From: ZC4RG30 sp039917615
GTDB taxonomy: Bacteria; Pseudomonadota; Gammaproteobacteria; Steroidobacterales; Steroidobacteraceae
DNA: 64,000 nucleotides
Direction: 5' to 3'
Assembly (NCBI GenBank): GCA_039917615.1
Contig: JBDSJD010000024.1
Location: 1 to 64,000 of the forward strand
Below the pieces are notes generated by a model. The model saw nothing but the letters and a program-made list of their open reading frames with translations, was not told the origin of the DNA and ran no database searches. The position numbers were made by a program, and so were the translations under genes. This document shows positions 16,994 to 23,399 of this stretch, in pieces. Numbering within the stretch: position 1 is the stretch's first letter; each line of letters opens with the position of its first letter.

Positions 16994-18156
16994 CTCTCTG
17001 GTTCCTGGCGGGCCTTGCGACGCTGCTACTGCTGGCGCTGTGCGCGCTGGCCGCGCTGTGGTGGTTCCTCGACCCCAATGATTACCGTGCGCAGATCGAG
17101 GCCCGGGCGACTGTGGCGATTGGCCGTCCGGTTCACCTCACCGGTGAATTGCGCTGGCAACTGGGCCGTCAGATCTTCATCGTCAGCGAAGGCGGCGACA
17201 TTGCCAATGCCGCCGGGTTCGGACCACAACCGCTGGCGCGCTGGTCGCGGATCCGCCTCGGCGTGGCCGCAAGACCTTTGCTGAAAAAGCGCGTGCTGAT
17301 CGATCGTGTCGAGATCGACGCGCTGCAACTGCAGCTGCAGCGCAATGCACAGGGCGCGGTCAACTGGAAGTTGCAACTGGCCGCGGGCAATGACGATCCT
17401 GCGGCGCAGTCCGTCGCAGTGCGCATTGCCGCCGTGGTGTTACGTGGCAGTGCCGTGCGCTTTCAGGATGCAGTCTCCGGCGCGGACTGGCGCGTAACCA
17501 ACCTTGCCGCCAGTGCGAAGCTGCCGGACGATTTGTCCGCTAAGGATCGGGAGTTTCGCGACATCGAAATGGCAGCGCGTGTCGCGGGCGGACCGCTTGC
17601 GGCTGAGGGCGTGGCATTTTCGCTGCGCACGAAAGCATTGCGATTGTCGCCGCAGTTGCTGCAGATTCCGGATTTTACGCTGCAGTGGGCCGATGCGACG
17701 CTGACCGGCGGCGCCACCGTGCTACCCGGCGCAGCGCCAGAATTGACCGCCACACTGAATCTGCAGACACCGTCATTGCGCGCGCTGCTGGCAACGGCGG
17801 GCGTAACCCCGCCGCCGATGCGCGATGGCACCACGCTTGGCAAGTTGCAGCTCACTACTTCGCTGCGCCATGCCGGAGGCGCCACGACGCTGGACCAACT
17901 GTCGATTGCGCTGGATGACACGCGCTTGACCGGCAGCCTGTCGGTGCCGCAACTCAAGCCGCTGGTGCTGCGGTTCGACCTGGCTGCCGATAGCATCAAC
18001 ATGGACCGCTACAGGGAGCCCGATGACGTGAACAGCGAGCCTTTCGAATTGCCACTGGTCTGGCTCAAGGCGCTGGATGCGAAGGGCGTGCTGAACATCA
18101 GGCAGGCCACGGTCGCGGGCGCTGCTGCGAAGGAAGTGCGCATCGATGTCGAGTAA
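16969..18156 (+). CDS. AsmA family protein, C-terminally short
   Basis: The 395-residue protein has an N-terminal membrane anchor (about 5-30, LTLWFLAGLATLLLLALCALAALW). The AsmA domain follows with its typical opening (DPNDYRAQIEARATVAIGRPVHLTGELRW) and GD/RI patterns. AsmA-like proteins are bridge-like lipid carriers between the two membranes, and family members placed before mutY usually run to about 600-750 residues. This one stops at EVRIDVE, where the family normally enters its C-terminal beta-rich part, and the stop lies inside the start of mutY (11-base overlap). This suggests loss of the C-terminal third. Confidence 0.85.
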   Translation: MARHLRRLTLWFLAGLATLLLLALCALAALWWFLDPNDYRAQIEARATVAIGRPVHLTGELRWQLGRQIFIVSEGGDIANAAGFGPQPLARWSRIRLGVAARPLLKKRVLIDRVEIDALQLQLQRNAQGAVNWKLQLAAGNDDPAAQSVAVRIAAVVLRGSAVRFQDAVSGADWRVTNLAASAKLPDDLSAKDREFRDIEMAARVAGGPLAAEGVAFSLRTKALRLSPQLLQIPDFTLQWADATLTGGATVLPGAAPELTATLNLQTPSLRALLATAGVTPPPMRDGTTLGKLQLTTSLRHAGGATTLDQLSIALDDTRLTGSLSVPQLKPLVLRFDLAADSINMDRYREPDDVNSEPFELPLVWLKALDAKGVLNIRQATVAGAAAKEVRIDVE

Positions 18157-19201
18157 AGCGCTGCCAGACCCCATCGCGATCGCATTGCTGGCGTGGCACG
18201 ACATCTCCGGTCGGCATGACCTGCCGTGGCAACAGCACCGTACGCCGTATCGGGTATGGGTGTCCGAAGTGATGCTGCAACAGACGCAGGTCGCCGCGGT
18301 GATTCCCTATTTCGAGCGCTTCATGGCGCGCTTTCCGGATGTGATGGCACTGGCCGATGCGCCCCTCGATGAGGTGCTGCACCTGTGGTCTGGTCTGGGT
18401 TACTACGCGCGGGCGCGCAACCTGCAACGTGCTGCGCAGCAGATACGCGACCAGCATGGCGGCGCGTTCCCGAACGATTTCGACGGGGTGGCTGCGCTCA
18501 CCGGCATAGGCCGCTCCACGGCCGGCGCGATACTCGCGCTATCGCGCGATCAGTCACATCCCATCATGGACGGAAACGTGCGGCGCGTATTGTCGCGCCT
18601 TTTCGCTGTGCCCGGACGCACCGGTGAGCGTAGCTTCGAGAACGAACTGTGGCGGCTTGCCACGCTCCTGACTCCAGCAGAACGCGTCGCGCAGTACACG
18701 CAGGCCATCATGGATCTGGGTGCCACACTGTGCACACGTCGCAATCCGCGTTGCAGCGAATGCCCTTTGGCAGAACGCTGTGCCGCACACGCGGCGCGCA
18801 GGGAGCACGACTTTCCCGCTTCAAGGAAACCGCTCAAGCGTCGCCAGCGCGAGGTCTGGATGCTGTTGGCGCAGCGCGCCGACGGCGCCGTGCGGCTGGC
18901 GCGACGCCCGGAGCAGGGCGTATGGGGTGGCTTGTGGTCGCCACCCGAATTTGAATCGCAGGTTGCTGTTGAGCAGGTGCTGGCGATGCAGCCCGGCAGA
19001 CGGTCCGGGTTGCGCGTAGGCGCGCCGCTGCTGCATGTGTTCACGCACTTCGATCTGTTGATCCATCCGTGTTGGACCCGTGTCGCCGGCTCGGACGCAG
19101 TGGCCGAGGACGCTGGCCTGCTGTGGTATAACGCCGCCCTTCCCCCGAGCGTAGGATTGCCCGCGCCCATCGCCCATCTGCTCAAGAGTCCGCCATCATG
19201 A
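18146..19201 (+). CDS. mutY: A/G-specific adenine glycosylase MutY
   Basis: This 351-residue base-excision enzyme removes A opposite 8-oxoG. The catalytic Glu is in VSEVMLQQTQV (Glu41), the helix-hairpin-helix is LTGIGRSTAGAI, and the catalytic Asp is in MDGNVRRVLSR. The [4Fe-4S] cysteines follow C-x6-C-x2-C-x5-C in CTRRNPRCSECPLAERC. The C-terminal NUDIX-like 8-oxoG recognition domain occupies about 230-345. It overlaps asmA upstream and yggX downstream (ATGA), the conserved mutY-yggX arrangement. Confidence 0.97.
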   Translation: MSSKALPDPIAIALLAWHDISGRHDLPWQQHRTPYRVWVSEVMLQQTQVAAVIPYFERFMARFPDVMALADAPLDEVLHLWSGLGYYARARNLQRAAQQIRDQHGGAFPNDFDGVAALTGIGRSTAGAILALSRDQSHPIMDGNVRRVLSRLFAVPGRTGERSFENELWRLATLLTPAERVAQYTQAIMDLGATLCTRRNPRCSECPLAERCAAHAARREHDFPASRKPLKRRQREVWMLLAQRADGAVRLARRPEQGVWGGLWSPPEFESQVAVEQVLAMQPGRRSGLRVGAPLLHVFTHFDLLIHPCWTRVAGSDAVAEDAGLLWYNAALPPSVGLPAPIAHLLKSPPS

Positions 19202-19470
19202 CCCGCACCGTTCAATGCGTACTGCTCAAGCGCGAGGCGCCCGGTCTCGACCGCGCGCCTTATCCTGGCGCCCTCGGGCAACGCATCTTCGACGAAGTCT
19301 CGAAAGAGGCCTGGGCCGGCTGGGTGCGCCACCAGACCATGCTGCTGAATGAGTATCGCCTCACCCCTGTAGACCCCAAGGCCCGCAAGTTCCTGGAAGC
19401 GGAGATGGAGAAGTACCTGTTTGGCGGCGGTTCAGAAAAACCCGCCGATTTTCAGGCCCCTGGAGTCTGA
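19198..19470 (+). CDS. yggX: Fe(2+)-trafficking / oxidative damage protection protein YggX
   Basis: The 90-residue protein matches YggX throughout: the conserved N-terminal Cys in VQCVLLKREAPGLDRAP, then GQRIFDEVSKEAWAGW, QTMLLNEYRLTPVDPKARKFL and MEKYLFGG. YggX protects Fe-S proteins from oxidation. Its start overlaps the mutY stop (ATGA), which links it to the Fe-S enzyme MutY. Confidence 0.97.
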   Translation: MTRTVQCVLLKREAPGLDRAPYPGALGQRIFDEVSKEAWAGWVRHQTMLLNEYRLTPVDPKARKFLEAEMEKYLFGGGSEKPADFQAPGV

Positions 19471-19537
19471 ATCCGGCCTCGCGGCCTTGACGCCCCGAAG
19501 GCCCCCCCGGTCTAATACGCGCCCCCGAAGCGCCTAT

Positions 19538-19613
19538 GCCCAGGTAGCTCAGTTGGTAGAGCAGCGGATTGAAAATCCGCGTGTCGTTGGTTCGATTCCG
19601 ACCCTGGGCACCA
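19538..19613 (+). tRNA. tRNA-Phe (anticodon GAA)
   Basis: The acceptor GCCCAGG pairs with CCTGGGC, with discriminator A and an encoded CCA (76 nt). The D arm GCTCAGTTGGTAGAGC is intact, the anticodon stem GCGGA/TCCGC encloses TTGAAAA (GAA), and the T arm is TTGGTTCGATTCCGA. A near-copy of its 3' part recurs at 28546-28569, making it the likely integration site of an island. Confidence 0.97.
19588..19612 (+). repeat. Candidate attL: 3' end of tRNA-Phe
   Basis: TGGTTCGATTCCGACCCTGG followed by GCACC, within the T arm and acceptor of tRNA-Phe. It matches 28546-28569 with one base deleted and one substituted. tRNA 3' ends are the usual target of tyrosine-recombinase integrative elements. Confidence 0.5.
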
Positions 19614-19827
19614 CTTCCTCATCCGTTGCCCTCTGGCAGGGATGCAGAACGTCCAAAAACACCGCATAAAACTCGGCACGCGTCGCGACCTACTAGCATC
19701 TCCCCATGAATGACGTTCCCATGATATCTACCTGCGGTTCGGCGCGCTCATCCTGACTCAGGGGCGGCCCTTCACTACGCATACCCCGCGTGCTAGCTTC
19801 GGTTGTCGCACTAAACTGGGAACCACC

Positions 19828-20001
19828 ATGGCAAGCAAGCGCACCACCCTTCGCAGCTCGACCGGTAAGAAGCTGTACGCAGTGAGAAAGGCTGACGGCA
19901 CCTTTAAGGATATCCAGACCTACGAACGCGCACAGGGGCAAGACGTGAAGCGTACGAGCAAGGCAGAGACCGCAAAGAAGAAGAAGAAGAAAAAGTCATG
20001 A
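19828..20001 (+). CDS. Small highly basic hypothetical protein
   Basis: The 57-residue ORF begins MASKRTTLRSSTGKKLYAVR and ends in a run of lysines (KKKKKKKS) encoded by AAG/AAA repeats. The middle (ADGTFKDIQTYERAQGQDVKR) is organised rather than low-complexity. The very basic composition suggests nucleic-acid binding, like other small Lys-rich nucleoid- or ribosome-associated proteins, but no domain is recognised. There is no strong ribosome-binding site (GGGAACCACC precedes ATG). It stands alone 215 bases after tRNA-Phe. Confidence 0.6.
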   Translation: MASKRTTLRSSTGKKLYAVRKADGTFKDIQTYERAQGQDVKRTSKAETAKKKKKKKS

Positions 20002-20386
20002 CGCCTGAACAGCTACCCGTCCCGCTGGTCTGAGGGCAGGATGTAGGATCTTCTGCAGAGCGGCCCAAAACCTTCTCGACCGAACCCTTGCTCGCGCACT
20101 GGACCGGTTCGCTCATGGTAACGCCACCGTCCAGATTGCGCCCTGTGAACTGCGCGGCGCAGGCGTGTTCAATGCTCAATTGGGTCAAACCCGCGTTCTC
20201 AGCGACGTTGACCAGAATGGAAGAATCTGCACTGCCGCTGACGACTTTGCCATTCCATTTCCCACAATCGCAAACCTCCGGCGTGCGTGCAGCTCTTACC
20301 TTGGTCCTGACTTGTCCCAATTCCGGAAGCCGACGGGAAAATCGGCTGATTTATTCGTACCGAAAGGTTCTCAGATAGAGGGCTGT
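20002..20386. other. Gap without a recognised gene
   Basis: This is 385 bases between the basic small protein and the secreted duplicated-domain protein. Both strands keep a readable frame here (minus 19904-20320, and a plus frame running into the next gene), but neither has a convincing start, family resemblance or ribosome-binding site. The plus frame lacks a signal peptide and would bury the downstream one. It probably carries the promoter and leader of the gene at 20387. No terminator-like hairpin stands out. Confidence 0.5.
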
Positions 20387-21484
20387 ATGAAGCACACCCG
20401 AAGCCACACGATGGCGATCGTCCTTTCAACATGCCTGTTTCTGATTCAGGGAGCAGTCGAAGCGCAAGTGCCAAACGCAGCCAATCGCGGCTACATGGCC
20501 ATCGATGAGAGTATCGGTGCCGCAGGTGAATCGAAAGAGGCTCAGATCGCGCGGGCGATTGCGGCGGGGCCCAAACATGTGACTGATTCCGCGCGCATCA
20601 TGGGTAGCGATGAGCAAGGCCAGAAGATTGTGTTGCGAGAAGGGAGCAACGGCTTCACATGCGTGCCCGGCAATCCCAAAGTCGCCGGCCATCCGGCCTC
20701 CTGTTCGAATCAAGCGGCGCAACAATGGAGCGCGGATTTGGCTGCAGGGAAGCCATCTCCGACCAACACGACGGCTGGGTTTATTTATATGCAAGCGGGT
20801 GCGACGTTACGGAGCGCGTCCGGGGAAACCGTCGAGATCGGTCCGCAGTGGATGATCATTTGGCCCTTCGATCCGCAAGCTACCGGCTTGTCGGCGACTG
20901 AAAAAGACACCGGGGCTTATATTTTGTGGTCCGGCACACCCTATGCTCACCTGCATATCATGGGTCAAGCAGTGGGTCCTTCAACACTTCACTTGGCGTC
21001 GGAACACGTGGGGCACATGCCAGCCATGGGCGTCCATGATGGCGCAGAGGGGGCCATCTCTGCATCGGATGAATCGGCGGAAGTTCAGATCGCACGGGCC
21101 CTCTCTGCGGGGCCGAAGCATGTTACGGATGGCGCACGTATCGACGGCGCAGATGCTCAAGGCAAGAGAATCAAACTTCGCGAAGGCGATAACGGATTCG
21201 TCTGCTTTGCGGGCAGCCTCAAGAATGTGGCAGAGCCGCCCGTGTGCAATTCGCTGAATTCAAAGCCGGCGATTTGGTACATGTTTGCGGGCGCTACACA
21301 ACGAAGCATCACAGATCCAAATGATGACGTCAGCCCGTCTCTCGCCATCGCCCCACATTGGATGATCATGATGCACTTTGATCCCGCGACATCTGGAATA
21401 CCGGAGCACTACAGCGATGTTGGCGCATACCTCATGTGGTCAGGATCCCGTATTGGGCACATGCATATCAATGGAATTCCGTAA
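20387..21484 (+). CDS. Secreted protein of unknown function with two tandem copies of one domain
   Basis: The 365-residue product has a Sec signal (about 1-27, ending AVEAQ). Two homologous halves follow, at about 45-205 and 225-365. Each half starts with E-QIARA-(I/L)-(A/S)-AGPKHVTD-ARI, continues with QG--I-LREG-NGF-C, has a second Cys 13-15 residues later, then a Tyr/Met/Gln-rich strand (FIYMQAGAT, WYMFAGAT) and PHWMI/PQWMI. Each closes with WSG-(T/S)-(P/R)-(Y/I)-(A/G)-H-(L/M)-HI. The domain recalls a family of about 200-residue secreted hypotheticals ending WKGTPYAH; that comparison is from memory. The paired cysteines suggest one disulphide per domain. Function is unknown. ATG 20387 is chosen for the signal peptide. 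Confidence 0.72.
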   Translation: MKHTRSHTMAIVLSTCLFLIQGAVEAQVPNAANRGYMAIDESIGAAGESKEAQIARAIAAGPKHVTDSARIMGSDEQGQKIVLREGSNGFTCVPGNPKVAGHPASCSNQAAQQWSADLAAGKPSPTNTTAGFIYMQAGATLRSASGETVEIGPQWMIIWPFDPQATGLSATEKDTGAYILWSGTPYAHLHIMGQAVGPSTLHLASEHVGHMPAMGVHDGAEGAISASDESAEVQIARALSAGPKHVTDGARIDGADAQGKRIKLREGDNGFVCFAGSLKNVAEPPVCNSLNSKPAIWYMFAGATQRSITDPNDDVSPSLAIAPHWMIMMHFDPATSGIPEHYSDVGAYLMWSGSRIGHMHINGIP

Positions 21485-21689
21485 TTCGATGCATGGCAAG
21501 CTTAGAGCTCCTTCGGAACCTGAAGCTCCGAGTAGAATTTCCTAGCATTGTCAGGAAAGGCGTTTTCTTCTGAATGAACGACGATGGTGGGAACTTTAGC
21601 GGCGGACGCTGATACCTGCGGCCATCCGCGCAAGGGTTGCTCCACGGACAACGCACCAGACGTCAGCTTCTTGACTGTGCCACGTCCAA

Positions 21690-21860
21690 GTGAACACTCC
21701 TTGCGAGGTGGTCGAGGCTGGCGACCGGCTGCCGACGAAGCGCGTCAGCCAGAAAGAGCCCGCTGTTATGAGGCCCATGCCTTGGACAGTTGCCGACGCC
21801 GTCGCTGGGTTGGCGGCGCAATTGTGGTGGGAATATGAAGAAACTGATGGAGGGCTATGA
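21690..21860 (+). CDS. Possible 56-residue orphan ORF or gene remnant
   Basis: A GTG-initiated frame encodes NTPCEVVEAGDRLPTKRVSQ, then PAVMRPMPWTVADAVAGLAA and a Trp/Glu-rich end (QLWWEYEETDGGL-stop). The composition looks protein-like, unlike the other frames here, but there is no ribosome-binding site and no family is recognised. It may be the C-terminal relic of a larger gene whose upstream part was lost; an in-frame stop lies four codons before the GTG. Confidence 0.25.
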   Translation: MNTPCEVVEAGDRLPTKRVSQKEPAVMRPMPWTVADAVAGLAAQLWWEYEETDGGL

Positions 21861-21982
21861 GAAGCCACTCACAATCCACAATATCTCCATGGCGAAGCCA
21901 CAGAGCATTCACATTTGCCGGTGATAGTGCAGGCGTAGGCAGAAGCAAACGCATCTGCCCCACCTGACAGAGGAACGCCGCC

Positions 21983-22081
21983 ATGATCCAGCTCATCCAA
22001 GTAAATCTAGTATTTCAAGTCGCTGCCGCGCTGTTGATCATTGCCTTTGCTGCAGTGGAAGCTGTTTCCCACCGGCGCTGA
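21983..22081 (+). CDS. Possible 32-residue single-pass membrane peptide
   Basis: ATG 21983 opens MIQLIQVNLVFQVAAALLII, continues AFAAVEAV and ends SHRR-stop: one hydrophobic helix with a basic cytoplasmic end. AGAGGAAC lies 9-14 bases upstream as a fair ribosome-binding site, and a GC-rich hairpin follows the stop by 8 bases, so it could be a self-contained transcription unit. Small membrane peptides of this kind occur as toxins or regulators, but nothing here specifies a role. Confidence 0.35.
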   Translation: MIQLIQVNLVFQVAAALLIIAFAAVEAVSHRR

Positions 22082-22088
22082 GAGGAAT

Positions 22089-22112
22089 GGGCCGCCCCTC
22101 GTGAGGCGGCCC
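22089..22112 (+). terminator. GC-rich hairpin after the small membrane ORF
   Basis: GGGCCGCC and GGCGGCCC form a perfect 8-bp stem around an 8-base loop, 8 bases after the stop of the 32-codon ORF. No T-tract follows, so intrinsic termination would be weak. Confidence 0.4.
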
Positions 22113-22119
22113 GCGGATG

Positions 22120-22156
22120 GATCCGGATTTCTTCCCTGGCGAGGAAGGCACCGGAT
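22120..22156 (+). other. Nested inverted repeats, possible structured RNA
   Basis: ATCCGG at the left pairs with CCGGAT at the right, and inside them CTTCC pairs with GGAAG around a CTGGCGA loop. It is followed within 25 bases by the palindrome CCCCTAGGGG. Nested pairing of this kind suggests a folded RNA leader or an operator cluster upstream of the MetE-like gene. No known riboswitch consensus is recognised. Confidence 0.3.
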
Positions 22157-22325
22157 TCCCTTTTAAGCCTGGTCAGCCCCTAGGGGTTGGGCCGGGCACC
22201 GCTGGCGACCACAAGATATGGTTGCATAATCATGAAGTCAACCGGGATTTAGAGTTGCCTTCCAAGATTAAAAACGGTTGTGAGCCATTATAGAATCAGG
22301 CTCCCAGCATTTTGGACCCAACAGC

Positions 22326-23399
22326 ATGGTGATCCCTACAGAGCCCATTGGCAGCATTCCTCGGCCCCGCGCACTGATCGAAGCTATTGCCAAGGCCGGA
22401 AACGGAATGGACGAAAGTCTTGAGCCGCTTTACGCAGAGGCAATACGGGACACTATTGCTCAGTTTGAAGCAACGGGGTCTCCGGTTATCACCGACGGTG
22501 AGCAGCGTAAGTATCACAACTTCTGGACGTACAGTGTAGAAGGGCTGGAAAATATCCGGCCCGATGGTTTTCGCATTCCTTTTGCTGCGGGACACGTGCG
22601 ACGAATGCCCCGCCTTGTCTCCGGGCCCTTTCGATACCAGCGGTATGCGGATAGCTACCTAGACGAGGCGCAGAAACATGCGCATGTGCCATTGAAGCAG
22701 GCCGTTATCTCACCGTCTGCGCTCAGTTTGATGTATCCAGCGCAGCCCATTTCGGGATATTCGCGCGAGACATTCATCGACGACCTGCTCAACGAGCATG
22801 TCCTGGAGATCCGTCGCTGCCTCGACAAAGGTGCAGTTGCGGTGCAAATCGACTTCACCGAAGGCCGGTTGGCGCTCAAAGTAGATCCGTCTGGACAACT
22901 ACTTTCCAGTTTTATAGACCTCAACAATTTGGGTCTGAGTCGCCTCTCCGGTACGGAGAGGTCGCGTGTGGGTATCCACACCTGCCCGGGTGGTGATTGC
23001 GATTCGACACACAGTGCAGACGTGGACTACGCAGCGCTGTTGCCGAGTTTGTTCCAGTTAAATGTCGGCAATTTCTACGTCGCGCTTGCGGGAGAAGCCG
23101 ATCGAACTCGTGTGCTAGAGCTGATTCGGCAATATCTGAGGCCGAACCAACGAGTGTTTGTGGGCGTGATCGCTCCAATCAACCCCCGCATTGAGACACC
23201 AGAGGAAGTTTGCGAGCGGGTCTTGGAAGCTGCTCGCTTCATTCCTTTGAACCAGCTCGGCACCACGGACGACTGTGGATTTGCCCCATTTTGTGACGAT
23301 ACTTCAACGGATCGGGACACGGCATTCGCCAAGATTCGCGCACGAGTCGACGGTACGGCATTAGCGGCGCGGATTCTGGGGGACGAGAGTGGGGGGTAA
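22326..23399 (+). CDS. Stand-alone MetE C-terminal-like (cobalamin-independent methionine synthase family) enzyme
   Basis: The 357-residue TIM barrel corresponds to the catalytic C-terminal half of MetE. It opens with PTEPIGSIPRPRAL, as stand-alone members do. Later it has the zinc ligands: His and Cys in GIHTCPGGD (about residue 218-226) and a late Cys in TDDCGF (about 320). Stand-alone forms transfer methyl groups from various donors to thiols, including homocysteine; the substrate here is unknown. It overlaps the start of the following hybrid kinase by 11 bases. Confidence 0.83.
   Translation: MVIPTEPIGSIPRPRALIEAIAKAGNGMDESLEPLYAEAIRDTIAQFEATGSPVITDGEQRKYHNFWTYSVEGLENIRPDGFRIPFAAGHVRRMPRLVSGPFRYQRYADSYLDEAQKHAHVPLKQAVISPSALSLMYPAQPISGYSRETFIDDLLNEHVLEIRRCLDKGAVAVQIDFTEGRLALKVDPSGQLLSSFIDLNNLGLSRLSGTERSRVGIHTCPGGDCDSTHSADVDYAALLPSLFQLNVGNFYVALAGEADRTRVLELIRQYLRPNQRVFVGVIAPINPRIETPEEVCERVLEAARFIPLNQLGTTDDCGFAPFCDDTSTDRDTAFAKIRARVDGTALAARILGDESGG

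Larger units (their letters stand above)
21485..22325. other. 841-base region with only tiny ORFs and inverted repeats
   Basis: No normal-sized gene is present. It holds a possible 56-codon ORF at 21690-21860, a 32-codon membrane-peptide ORF at 21983-22081, a strong hairpin at 22089-22112, a longer nested fold at 22120-22156 and a CCCCTAGGGG palindrome near 22177. From 22200 to 22325 the DNA is AT-richer and probably contains the promoter and leader of the MetE-like gene. Overlapping minus-strand frames at 21468-21996 show no recognisable product. Confidence 0.5.

Noticed and set aside
19904..20320. A 138-codon minus-strand frame resembling a secreted protein fragment
   Set aside because: It overlaps the basic small protein antisense, has no ribosome-binding site, ends in Ser/Arg low complexity from the AAG repeat, and matches nothing recognisable. 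Left as non-coding.
22200..22325. A possible SAM/SAH or cobalamin riboswitch before the MetE-like gene
   Set aside because: None of the conserved cores of these riboswitches could be found by eye. Only unspecific stems are visible further upstream.
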